Both the position numbers and the translations under genes were made by a program. 64,000 nt of DNA from Allorhodopirellula solitaria. GTDB taxonomy: Bacteria; Planctomycetota; Planctomycetia; Pirellulales; Pirellulaceae. The DNA lies in the NCBI RefSeq assembly GCF_007859855.1, contig NZ_SJPK01000001.1, positions 62,001-126,000 on the forward strand. The letters are read 5' to 3'. Positions 1 to 11,331 of this stretch are shown here, piece after piece. Every line of letters starts with the position of its first letter. Position 1 is the stretch's first letter. Under the pieces are notes generated by a model, which worked only from the letters and a program-made list of their open reading frames with translations, did not search any database and was not told the origin of the DNA.

Positions 1-385
1 TTCATGACCTAGATTCCTCGATTGCTTTGCTAACGATGAAGAAAAGGGGTTGGGGTTGAATGAGCAAAACGCGACCGGCCCATTCGGGACACCGTTACCA
101 ACGACAGTCCCGTCAGGGACGATAGCCCCATGCCGGGGATGCCAATCCCCGGAGGCGATTCCACTTGCCTGACAGGAATCCCCGTTTTGCGATTAGAACA
201 ATGGTGCATTCACCTCGCTCCCATGTGGGCTTGCTCCGCATGACAGCAAAGTCTGTCCACCGAACACGGTGGCTGACACCACCGGCAGTTCATGTGCCGC
301 CCGCTGGGTTGGAGACGCCGGGTTTTGTCGCGTGGATCTGACGGCCAACCCTACCGGTCAACCGGTCTCCGCGAGAGCTCTTTCA
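1..385. other. Intergenic DNA with a degenerate repeat
   Basis: No convincing gene is visible. Short open frames here lack family resemblance and start context. The stretch is rich in short palindromes such as the GGGGAT/ATCCCC pairs near 137-150. Positions 168-252 match, in reverse orientation, the core of the inverted-repeat element found intact at 54900-55176; that remnant is listed separately. Confidence 0.6.
168..252 (-). repeat. Degenerate copy of inverted-repeat element family A
   Basis: Read on the minus strand this runs from ACTTTGCTGTCATGCGG through GGGCTTGC-like, GGGAGCG-like and GTGAATGC-like blocks to a CCTGTCAGGC-type end. It follows the same order as the interior of the family A copies at 54900-55176 and 57518-57790. 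The terminal arms are missing and many bases differ, so this is an old or truncated copy. Confidence 0.7.
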
Positions 386-925
386 TCACCAGAACACCCG
401 GCTCAGCGGTTCGGGTGCAGCAGATAGTTTCGTTCCCGTCTTCTGTTGGGCACCGGATTGGCGTGGGCGCACGATGATGTAGATCAATGCTCCAAACCCA
501 GCAATCAATGCCGGTGAGAGTGCGTAGTAAGTTGCATAGTACCCGGCAATGACAATGCCGCCGCGCATGAACCCAAATCCGAGCATGCTGAAGTAGATTG
601 AGTAGAGCAATAAAATCGTCACGACTGGAATTGTCCTCTGGTGACGCGAGAGAATGCGCACCAAAGGTTGCGGCAGAAGGATCGAGCAGCCGATCGCCAG
701 AATCACGCAAAGCAACGCGAGCGGTACCATTCGCGTCAGCATTTCCCAAATCGTCGTGGTAAAAGGGATCTTCAGGATCAAATCACAGTACGTTGCATTG
801 CACAATGGCGCGATCAAGGACATGCCCGCACCGACGAGAGCCGCTTCTACGAATGTGCGAGATGTCCTGCACGCAGGCCATGCAATCGTGTCGTCATCAA
901 AACGCGTCGGGTGGTACGGGTTCAT
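386..925 (-). CDS. Hypothetical four-helix membrane protein
   Basis: I do not recognise the family. The protein has about 179 residues if it starts at the ATG at 925 (MNPYHPTRFDDD). A longer frame to 1081 exists, but its extra 52 residues look non-coding. Four hydrophobic segments are visible, at roughly residues 28-48, 62-85, 98-128 and 135-155, and the C-terminal tail is basic (VRPRQSGAQQKTGTK). It is probably an inner-membrane protein with a cytoplasmic tail. It stands alone, with more than 1 kb of non-coding DNA before the gene cluster that begins at 2217. No catalytic motif or partner gene suggests a role. Confidence 0.55.
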   Translation of the reverse strand: MNPYHPTRFDDDTIAWPACRTSRTFVEAALVGAGMSLIAPLCNATYCDLILKIPFTTTIWEMLTRMVPLALLCVILAIGCSILLPQPLVRILSRHQRTIPVVTILLLYSIYFSMLGFGFMRGGIVIAGYYATYYALSPALIAGFGALIYIIVRPRQSGAQQKTGTKLSAAPEPLSRVFW

Positions 926-2216
926 TTCTTTTGTCGACGAACGCCAGCGATTAGAGGGAACAGGGAGACGATTGTCCATTGCGACGAGACGGGATGGCGG
1001 TTCTCTGTTGGATCGCATTGCTCTGGAGCATCGATCCGGCCACAGATTGGACAACGCGATGCGGTTGATCCGCCCTATCATACCAGATGCTTCGCACCTG
1101 CGATTTCATTTCGGGCGTGCCGAGCGCACCCCCACCACGAACGCACCATCGGCCCCGCGCCGGCCGAACATCGCGTTTGAGCGGTTTGGATCGAGCGACT
1201 GACTGGCATGCATGCAGTGCCGATTAAAACGCAAGGACGCCAATCCGCAAAGTCGCAATGCATCTCCAGGCTCTTCGCGTCTCTGCGTCTACTTCCTCCG
1301 GTGAGCCGGCCATCAACACCGTGAGTCGAGGGACGACGAAAGTGTGCAACGATCAGAACAGTGTGTTCCGCTCCCAGAACGCAGAGACCACGGGGCAACG
1401 TAGTACAGCCGCGGAGGTGGAAAGACGGCCATGCCCACCAACGCAGTGGAAGTCAAACGCTCCTCCAACGCAGCCGTTTGTTTATTATCAATCTGTTGCT
1501 AATGGGATGGACTGGGTGCGATCCGCTTGGTGCGCTCGACGAGTCCTGCATCACGCTGTTTCCAAATTGATAAGGTCGCCGACGGTCGGTTTTGACTGGA
1601 GCCAGTTCTCATAGACAGCATCCCACACTCCACTGAGCAGCAGACAACGAAGTGTCATCGTTTGTTGACCGCCTTCCTTCTTCCAACGCATCCCCGACAG
1701 CTTCATCCGTTCGCTTCGGCCAGCGCTGTTACTCTGTCCATGCGGAAACTCCGTTCTCCGAGGTGACGAGGTTGTAATTCAAGTCACTTTATGAACGGTT
1801 TTCCGCTTTTTTTATAGATCAATCCTTAACTTGATGCCTATGAGGTGGCGCGGCGCTGACCTACGACTGTTTTCTATTTCCCCTTCGGGATACCAGTTGA
1901 TTACCCACAAGTTGGCTCCCCCGTGTGCTTGTCACACGGGAAGCGACGTTTTGAATTTAGAAAACCTCGCCATCGACACGCGTTCCCCTGTCAGCTTGTC
2001 TGACAGGAAACCAAGTCGATCAACTTTGCTGTCATGCGGGGTGATTGCTCCATCTTGATCTAATCACAAAACGGAGATTCCTGTCAGACAAGCTGACAGG
2101 AGATCTGGTTTTGTGGGTAATGACCAGCTCGTCGCCCCGTTCACTACGACTTTTATTGGAAGGACTCGTCGCCTCGTCCAATACGGCATTTATTGTCGAT
2201 TCAATCGACATCCCGT
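926..2216. other. Long intergenic region with repeats
   Basis: No supported gene. Open frames on both strands between 640 and 1614 are short, overlap one another and have the composition of translated non-coding DNA. Around 1225-1300 there is a CGCAAGGACGCC...CTTCGCGTCTCTGCGTC stretch resembling a short repeat often seen in bacterial intergenic DNA. A family A inverted-repeat element occupies 1893-2147 and a further related arm lies at about 2160-2182. Nothing else was recognised. Confidence 0.6.
1893..2147 (+). repeat. Family A inverted-repeat element, copy 1
   Basis: This is a MITE-like element. The left inner arm reads GTTGATTACCCACAA and the right arm reads TTGTGGGTAATGACCAGC followed by TCGTCGCCCCGTTCACTAC. 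The right arm is the reverse complement of the 37-bp arm seen at the left end of the copies at 54900 and 57518. The interior holds two hairpins, CCTGTCAG-cttgt-CTGACAGG and its reverse complement, plus a TGTGCTTGTCACA palindrome. The outer part of the left arm is lost. No transposase is encoded, so mobilisation in trans is an inference. Confidence 0.8.
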
Positions 2217-3725
2217 TCAGGAACGTGGAGCATCCGCTTCGTCCGCTTTTGGGATTTCATTGAGCGTGTAGTGGGCATCGGAATGCAGCAAGCTCTCGCC
2301 CTCTGCCGATTCCATTTCCGGCAAATGGAAGCTGTGAACGTGACCCTGCACAAGGCCGTCCACCTCGATCGCGACGCTCAGTCCGTCGGGCGCGACCACT
2401 GCATTGGTAACCGCAGGGGTCGTTTGATCGACTTCCGGGCTCCCATAGCCCTGACGATAAAGGTGCGTGAACGTATCGAGTTGATAAACACGGGGCTGAC
2501 TCGCGAGATCAGGATCGACCGGCTTCGTGAAGCTCAATTCGAACCCGTTGGGACGGGCGGTGATTTCTTTGATCTCAAAAGGCACCAGACCGGTCCAATC
2601 CAGCCGCTCGATGGAATAGGCCTGTGGGCCACGCACCGGCCAACCTCGGTTGGTCCCACCGGCGATCAGGTTTCCATCAGGCGTGAATTGGCACGCCATC
2701 AGGCCGGTGCCAAAGCCTTCGCGGAACGGGTAGCAGGCGCCTTGCCAGACTCCGTTGACCTGTTCCGTGGTCGCTCGCATCATCACGCCAAGACTGAAAT
2801 CACCGATAAAAATCTGGTTTTCGAAGGGACCGAACTTGCCGCCGGTACGATCGACGACGAACCCCGAGATCGAACGTCCCATGCGGATGTATGGAAAAAC
2901 GACCGCGTAGGGGACCAATTCTTCGACGCGTTTTCGTTCGATCTCGAGTCGCGAAGGAGTATTCGGTTGCACCGGAGGGTCACCCATCTCCGGCGCGAGT
3001 TCGTACCAATTGAAACTCGCAGGGTGCCCCATGAAACCTCCCGGCTGGAGCACCTTCAGACTGCACGATCCGTTCCACGGCCCCTGGCTCTCGGCGTAAA
3101 ACATGACGCCATGTTCGTTGGGGCCGACGCCGCCTGGACTGCGGATGCCGCTACAAATCGGGATCGCTTCTCCGCTCGGCGTGATCTTCAAACACCAACC
3201 GCGAAAGGGGACTTTCGAATTGTACGATTCCGATAGACACAATGCGATCCAGATATTGCCTTCCGGGTCGGGTTTGGATGCGAACGCGAATTCGTGATAG
3301 TTGCGAAATCCCCACACATCGCTGATCGTTTCGAATCGGTCGGCCCGCCCATCGTCATCGTCGTCCGTGATGCGAGTCAACTCGGTTTGCTGATTGACCA
3401 GGAACGAGCCGTCGCGATAAGCCAGGCCGAAGATCTCGTCGAGCCCTGAGGCATATTTGGTGAACTTCGGATTCGGATACTTCTGAAAGATGTCCTCGGC
3501 GATCAGGATATCACCGCGACGAGTTCCGATGGCCAACCTTTTCTGATCCGGCATCACTTCAAAACTGCAGGCTTCCACCGCCATCGCATCAGGCAGGGGC
3601 ACGTCGACGAGTTGGTAATACTTCGATTCCTCTTCGGCCGTACCCCACGATCCTCCCAAGGGATCCTGCGGTGGGGCACAGAGCATCACAACGGTTGCAA
3701 AGGCTTGAAGGAGCGAGGCGAACAT
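2217..3725 (-). CDS. Secreted propeller-type dehydrogenase-like protein
   Basis: The 502-residue protein opens with a signal-peptide-like segment (MFASLLQAFATVVMLCAPP). The rest reads as a beta-propeller related to the glucose/sorbosone dehydrogenase-like domain that planctomycetes attach to or pair with haem proteins. Visible blades include GLAYRDGSFLVNQ, GNIWIALCLSES and CQFTPDGNLIAGGTNRGW. An acidic run, TDDDDDGRADRFE (about residues 118-130), resembles a calcium-binding loop. It has no CxxCH motif, so haem must come from a partner. It lies 98 bp downstream of the six-haem protein in the same direction, suggesting an operon encoding a periplasmic oxidation system. The substrate is unknown. 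Confidence 0.8.
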   Translation of the reverse strand: MFASLLQAFATVVMLCAPPQDPLGGSWGTAEEESKYYQLVDVPLPDAMAVEACSFEVMPDQKRLAIGTRRGDILIAEDIFQKYPNPKFTKYASGLDEIFGLAYRDGSFLVNQQTELTRITDDDDDGRADRFETISDVWGFRNYHEFAFASKPDPEGNIWIALCLSESYNSKVPFRGWCLKITPSGEAIPICSGIRSPGGVGPNEHGVMFYAESQGPWNGSCSLKVLQPGGFMGHPASFNWYELAPEMGDPPVQPNTPSRLEIERKRVEELVPYAVVFPYIRMGRSISGFVVDRTGGKFGPFENQIFIGDFSLGVMMRATTEQVNGVWQGACYPFREGFGTGLMACQFTPDGNLIAGGTNRGWPVRGPQAYSIERLDWTGLVPFEIKEITARPNGFELSFTKPVDPDLASQPRVYQLDTFTHLYRQGYGSPEVDQTTPAVTNAVVAPDGLSVAIEVDGLVQGHVHSFHLPEMESAEGESLLHSDAHYTLNEIPKADEADAPRS

Positions 3726-3823
3726 ACGGAATCAACTGCTAGTGAAGTGGTATCGACGGATAGGAAAACGGGCTGCATGCTCCCCTACTGGGGCAGCAGC
3801 CAAGGGGCCAGCGGGCGAGTCGC

Positions 3824-6652
3824 TCAGGGCTCTGCATCCCATTGGTATTCCAGGATCAGTTCAGTGGTATCACCTTGATCGAGCGAGATCGGCACAATGA
3901 CCTGCACGCCGGTTGAGTGATCGACCAGCTCGGCGGTGTGTTCCGATGCGATCCGAATTCGCAATCGCCCATCAACAACTTCCTTGCCATCGGCATGAAT
4001 CGCTGCGGACTCACCCGCTGCCAAACGAAATCTCAGTGGCTGGGCCGTCCCGGACGATGTCAATTTGACCTGCCGAAGCAAGCTCAACGGCTCCGTTGGA
4101 TTATCGCGGGACTGAGTGAAATAGTCTTCTACATCCACGTTTCCAAACGAATAGAGAAACGTCGGACGCTCCTCATCATCGAATACATAGCCTTTGAATT
4201 GATGCTGTGGCGGGCGTCCCTCATCGACAGTCCATGGCGACTCGAGACTATCCAGCTCCGGACCTTTCGGTAGCACGATGGTGCTTCCCATCGGACGCAC
4301 GTTGCCATGCCCCTGTCCGTACCAAACGCCGCTGGGGTCGATAAAGCGTCCCTTCCAGAGAAGCGCCAACCGAGCTTGCTCAGCGTCGTAGGCCAAATTG
4401 ATGCCTCCAGCATAGCCCACGCCGATGCCCCGTTTGCCGATCTCGGGATAGCTACGCCGTAGCAATCGAGCCTGACCATCGACAACAATTTCCAACGGTT
4501 CGCGGATGACTCCACGCGGCGGCCTGGCCTGGCGGCCATCCTTGAGGTACTGCCACAACGCCTCGACTTGGTCCTGGGGTGACCCCTCGATATCGGTGCG
4601 AATCGACTTTCCATTGGGCCAAAACGAAGGCATCACCGTGTGAGGGCTGAACGCTTGAGGGGCCAGCATGTATTGATAGAACCAATCCTTCTTCAACCGA
4701 GCCGCCATCTCGGTCAGATCGACCGCGGGCATCGTATCGGACGTCTTGTATTGATAGGTATGGCAGGCCACGCAGTTGAGACCTTGATTTCCGGCCAACT
4801 TCAACCCCTGGGCTCGCAACTCTTTTAAATCATGCAGCTCAGCAAACTCGGTCTCCTCGAGATGATCGGTCGCTTGGAACAAGTCGATGAGATGACCGAT
4901 GTTCTGCTCGCCGAACTTTGGCATCCGCGTCTTCATATAGGGACGCGTTGAACGGCCGTGGACGAGCACATCCCGCATCCAGTTCTCATTCAACTTGGCA
5001 CCAACCCCGCTCAGCGTCGGCGGGATCCTGCCTTGATCGCCGAGGTTCAGATTCGTGGTCTGGAAGTGGAAGTTGCGATCCTCCGGGACACCCCCGAGAT
5101 CATCGCGATGGTGACAGGCGGTACAGTTGAAATAGGTCAGATCGAAATCAATTCGCTGGTTATCGGTCAATCCTTGCTCCGGTTTCGCGATTGCAGCTTG
5201 TATCTGCATACGCTCCGCGTCGGTCAAGTCGAACAGCGGCCATTCCTCGCTCTCCGCTCCCGAAAGGCAGCCATCTTCAGCGTCCCAGTTCGCCATTGCC
5301 ATCGATGCGGGCTCCGGTGGCTCCACACCCTCTAACCCCGTGTGGCACGCTGCACAATTCATCGACGCGAACAGCGACTTGCCCATTTGAATCAACTCAG
5401 CATCGGGTCCTTCCGCACCGGGCTGATGCGTTTTCGTGTTCTCGTTGGCCTGCAACAGATAGCCCGCCACGTCGACCGCTTCGTGATGGGTCAATTGCAT
5501 GTCCGGCATCCGGCCCTCGGGCCGGACGAGGTGCGGGTGCTCGAGAAAGTCAACGAGTGCTGACAGCGAATATTTCCCGCGAAGGTCGCCCAAGGGGACG
5601 GAATCAGGAAGCGGTTGTTCAACCGCCGCGTCGCTTCGGGGCGAATGGCAGGCAACACAACCGACCGAATGAAAGAGTGCGAATCCACTTTGGATCGCGG
5701 CAGGATCGTCCGCTGGTAGGACCGACTCGTTGAAGTCGTTGCCGCCGAGTGAAACGAGATACGACACGATCGCTGCGGCAGCTTCCGACCGGGCTGCCTC
5801 GTCGAGTTGCGGCATCAACTGCGGCATCGCCGTCCCCGGTTTCATCTCGTGGGGGTCGGCAATGAAGTCCGCGAGGTAGGCCGGATTCAAGCGTTTTGCC
5901 GACCAAAGCAAATCCGGGGCTGAGCTGCGCAGCAGGTCCGCGTCGAGGTCGCGGGGTTGGTGGCAGGCTGCACAGTTGTGCTCTCGCAGCAACGCCAAAC
6001 CGGCGATCTCGGGGCTGAGTTCTCGTTGAGCGACACGGTCCGCCACCTCGTTCCCGGCGACGGGGCCTCGCTCTTTCATGTCGATGACGTAGCGCAGCAG
6101 ATCCAAAAACTGCTGGCGGCCGGTTAACTCATCGGCCAATGAAGCTGGCATGATCGACGTCGTCCCCTGCACAGCCTCCTCGATGCGATCTCGTTCAATC
6201 GTAATCAGTTGCAACACGTCCTTGGCGTCTCGCAACACGATCGCGTCCTCATCCTGCCGCGCTACCACACCGCTGAAGACAAGTCCGTCGATGTCTACGA
6301 TCGTTGTCGTTTGGAACTTCTCTGCAATGACCTTGGACGGGTCGAGAATCGACTCAACGATCGATTCATTGGTCACCTCATCGCCGAGCCGGCTGAGGTC
6401 GGGGCCGATACTGCCATCCTCATCGCTCTGGCGGTGGCATTTCGCACAAGCGATATTCCCCTGGTGAAACAAAATCGCGCCCCGCACCACGTCGCCCTGA
6501 CTGAGCGCGTCCTTGGTGATTTTGGCAGGGTCTTCGTTGAGCAGTTCCTGGCTGAGCGATTGCGCCGAGGTGGGCCGCACCGCCAACAGCAAGATGATCA
6601 AGACTACGAAATGGCAGCTGCAACGATTCGTCAACATTCTATCGACACTCAT
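3824..6652 (-). CDS. Six-CxxCH multihaem c-type cytochrome
   Basis: The protein has about 942 residues from the ATG at 6652 (MSVDRMLTNRC); an ATG at 6637 and a longer frame to 6700 are also possible. The N-terminus is a signal peptide (FVVLIILLLAVRPTSAQS). Six haem-binding motifs are present in order: CAKCH, CAACH, CVACH, CAACH, CTACH and CVACH. They occupy roughly the first two thirds and each has downstream Met-containing axial-ligand candidates. The C-terminal 250 residues (GGINLAYDAEQARLALLWKG onward) form a haem-free beta-rich domain found with planctomycete cytochromes. The protein should be exported and pass electrons between haems. The propeller gene follows at 98 bp. Confidence 0.85.
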   Translation of the reverse strand: MSVDRMLTNRCSCHFVVLIILLLAVRPTSAQSLSQELLNEDPAKITKDALSQGDVVRGAILFHQGNIACAKCHRQSDEDGSIGPDLSRLGDEVTNESIVESILDPSKVIAEKFQTTTIVDIDGLVFSGVVARQDEDAIVLRDAKDVLQLITIERDRIEEAVQGTTSIMPASLADELTGRQQFLDLLRYVIDMKERGPVAGNEVADRVAQRELSPEIAGLALLREHNCAACHQPRDLDADLLRSSAPDLLWSAKRLNPAYLADFIADPHEMKPGTAMPQLMPQLDEAARSEAAAAIVSYLVSLGGNDFNESVLPADDPAAIQSGFALFHSVGCVACHSPRSDAAVEQPLPDSVPLGDLRGKYSLSALVDFLEHPHLVRPEGRMPDMQLTHHEAVDVAGYLLQANENTKTHQPGAEGPDAELIQMGKSLFASMNCAACHTGLEGVEPPEPASMAMANWDAEDGCLSGAESEEWPLFDLTDAERMQIQAAIAKPEQGLTDNQRIDFDLTYFNCTACHHRDDLGGVPEDRNFHFQTTNLNLGDQGRIPPTLSGVGAKLNENWMRDVLVHGRSTRPYMKTRMPKFGEQNIGHLIDLFQATDHLEETEFAELHDLKELRAQGLKLAGNQGLNCVACHTYQYKTSDTMPAVDLTEMAARLKKDWFYQYMLAPQAFSPHTVMPSFWPNGKSIRTDIEGSPQDQVEALWQYLKDGRQARPPRGVIREPLEIVVDGQARLLRRSYPEIGKRGIGVGYAGGINLAYDAEQARLALLWKGRFIDPSGVWYGQGHGNVRPMGSTIVLPKGPELDSLESPWTVDEGRPPQHQFKGYVFDDEERPTFLYSFGNVDVEDYFTQSRDNPTEPLSLLRQVKLTSSGTAQPLRFRLAAGESAAIHADGKEVVDGRLRIRIASEHTAELVDHSTGVQVIVPISLDQGDTTELILEYQWDAEP

Positions 6653-6775
6653 TTGTCTACAGTTCTCAAAAGCTCGATCATCACCGCCGCCTGACACCAT
6701 GCTAATTCAGATGGTTGGGCAAGTTTATCCAATTCGGTAGCTATTGGCAAAACGGCCCCCCCATCGTCGCGCAGC

Positions 6776-8368
6776 TCACCGTTCCAGGAATCCCATCTCG
6801 GCGAGGTTCTTCAGGTTGGCTGGCACCTTTTCGGCGACGAGTGTCCGCAACAAGTTGGGATCGGTCACAGGCTGCCCTTCATGCTGCAGCGAGACCCCCT
6901 CACGGGAGACAAATTGCATCATGCCGGTGATGATCTCCTCGAGACCGTTCTCCCCGTTGCAGAGCCCGATCATTGTCCGCGTGGCTTCATCCAACCGGAT
7001 CGCTTGATGGAGTCGTGAGGTAACGACGTTGTCGCGGGCAGCCTGCCACTGAGCCAATTGGCTCGCCTGAGGCTTCGCCGAGACGGCGTGAGTGAGCGGC
7101 AGCGGCCCTGTGTGAAACCGCACCATGCTGACCTGGGCGAGTTGCAACAGATCTTCACGCAGCACCGTGCGAACGGCATTGGAGTCCTCGCAGCCAGCAA
7201 CCGTTGCGAGCACATGCTGCCAAAGCTGCTCGAATGATTCCGCGGCTGGACGAATCTGAGACAGCCGCAACATTACAGCCATCGTCGATCGACCGCGGAG
7301 CGTGGCGGAGGCTCCGTCAGGATTGGCAATCCGCATCTCACCCTCGGGGAGTGAGTCGACAAGCGGCACGTCGTCGACATCAAAACAACTCACCTCACTC
7401 GACAGAAAGAGTTCACTGATGGCATCGGAGTCAGCCTCCCGGCCCCGTTGGGCACCGGAATCCGATCGGACGATCAGCGATTGACGGAACGTTCGGTTGC
7501 ACAGGAAATCGATCGTCTGCTCGCGTTCGAGCAGCGGCGCGGACTGCATTCGGCGCTGAATTCCGGCGCTTTGGGAAGGCACGAATGCGAAACTTGATTC
7601 GCAAACGAACTGCAAATCCACCGCTTCGATCTCCGAGATGAACTGGTGGAAATAGCGTGGCTCGTTAACCGCTTCGAACTGCTCGTGAAAGAGATATGCC
7701 TCATCAGACTGACAAAGAGCCTGGAACTGCTCTCGTAGCATCTTGCCGTATCCCGTCGAGTCAGGAACCGATTCGGCGAGATCGGCGAGAAACCGCTTGG
7801 CCTCACGAACTGTTTGCAGCGGCTCGCCGGGATGAACCGAACCATGGTACTGGATGATTTCACGGACCAATCCCTTGGCCTGCCATCCCGGCAGGGTGTT
7901 GTAGCTGATCAATGCCACGCCACGCCGCGACAGATGGTCGCGGCAAATCCGCAAGATGTGCTGGCGAGCCTCTTCGGGAACCCAGGAATAAACGCCATGG
8001 ACGAGCACGTAGTCAAACTTCGCTCGCTCATCATCGCCGGGCCCCGGCGTGGGAAAATCGGCAAGGTCGCCCTGTCGCAGTTCAATGTTCGTCATCCCGA
8101 GCTCGTCAATCGCAAGCTGGCCTGCGGCGATATGCCCCGGGCTCAAATCGACCCCCAAGAACTGGGACTCGGGAAAGAGCGACGCTAGTGAAATGAGATT
8201 CCCCGCCTGACCGCACCCCAGCTCCAACACGCGGCAGGGCTCCCCGAGCGGGCAGGCGGCCGAAACGCCAAACAATCGCACCATCGCCGCAATACTTTCG
8301 GGATTCGTGCGTGGATGAACAAAGTCGGGATAAGGGACGGCTTCGTAGGATGATGGGAGGGCGGTCAT
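6776..8368 (-). CDS. SAM methyltransferase with regulatory domain
   Basis: A class I methyltransferase of about 530 residues. The start is taken as the ATG at 8368 (MTALPSSYEAVPYPDF), because the 52 residues upstream look non-coding and include the clpC terminator. Motif I is VLELGCGQAG (about residues 46-56), then FLGVDLSPGHIAAGQ with the acidic ribose-binding residue, then FDYVLVHGVYSWVP. After the catalytic fold comes the methyltransferase regulatory domain type (GKMLREQFQAL...YLFHEQFEAVNEPRYFHQFI), followed by a C-terminal winged-helix-like stretch. This architecture is widespread in planctomycetes and proteobacteria, but its substrate is unknown. It lies downstream of clpC beyond a terminator, so it is probably transcribed separately. 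Confidence 0.85.
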   Translation of the reverse strand: MTALPSSYEAVPYPDFVHPRTNPESIAAMVRLFGVSAACPLGEPCRVLELGCGQAGNLISLASLFPESQFLGVDLSPGHIAAGQLAIDELGMTNIELRQGDLADFPTPGPGDDERAKFDYVLVHGVYSWVPEEARQHILRICRDHLSRRGVALISYNTLPGWQAKGLVREIIQYHGSVHPGEPLQTVREAKRFLADLAESVPDSTGYGKMLREQFQALCQSDEAYLFHEQFEAVNEPRYFHQFISEIEAVDLQFVCESSFAFVPSQSAGIQRRMQSAPLLEREQTIDFLCNRTFRQSLIVRSDSGAQRGREADSDAISELFLSSEVSCFDVDDVPLVDSLPEGEMRIANPDGASATLRGRSTMAVMLRLSQIRPAAESFEQLWQHVLATVAGCEDSNAVRTVLREDLLQLAQVSMVRFHTGPLPLTHAVSAKPQASQLAQWQAARDNVVTSRLHQAIRLDEATRTMIGLCNGENGLEEIITGMMQFVSREGVSLQHEGQPVTDPNLLRTLVAEKVPANLKNLAEMGFLER

Positions 8369-8483
8369 CGGAGCGGTGGCATGAAAACGGAAAGTGCGGA
8401 ATGAGTTGGGTAGGGGGGATCCGGCGGTGCAACCGAAGCGGAAAGTGGACGATCTCGGCCAAGACGTCGCTGCCGCCGGTAAC

Positions 8484-8514
8484 AAAAAAAGCGTCTGATC
8501 GCTCAGACGCTTTT
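8484..8514 (-). terminator. Rho-independent terminator of clpC
   Basis: A perfect 8-bp stem, GCGTCTGA/TCAGACGC, with a four-base loop. On the minus strand it is followed by seven T residues; on the plus strand only by TTTT. It sits 30 bp downstream of the clpC stop codon, so the minus strand is the working orientation. Confidence 0.9.
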
Positions 8515-8543
8515 CGCATATCAATCGGACCCCGAGGGGCTAC

Positions 8544-11141
<2,598 letters not shown>

Positions 11142-11331
11142 GTTTTTCGTCCTTAAATCAAAAACTTCAAATATTGGTTCCGAACCCCTCACGGCAGCAG
11201 ACAGAGTCGCCTGCTTCGGTAAATACCGCTGACTGTCAAATTGGCGAATCTTTCGCTGCACGGTTAGTTTTAACGCAAACCGTACGCCACAACGCACACT
11301 CTACCGTCGAATCCGCGTCCATCCTACCGCT

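Noticed and set aside
641-1202. Two overlapping plus-strand frames of about 180 codons
   Set aside because: Both are antisense to or flank the small membrane protein gene, overlap each other and have the composition of non-coding DNA.
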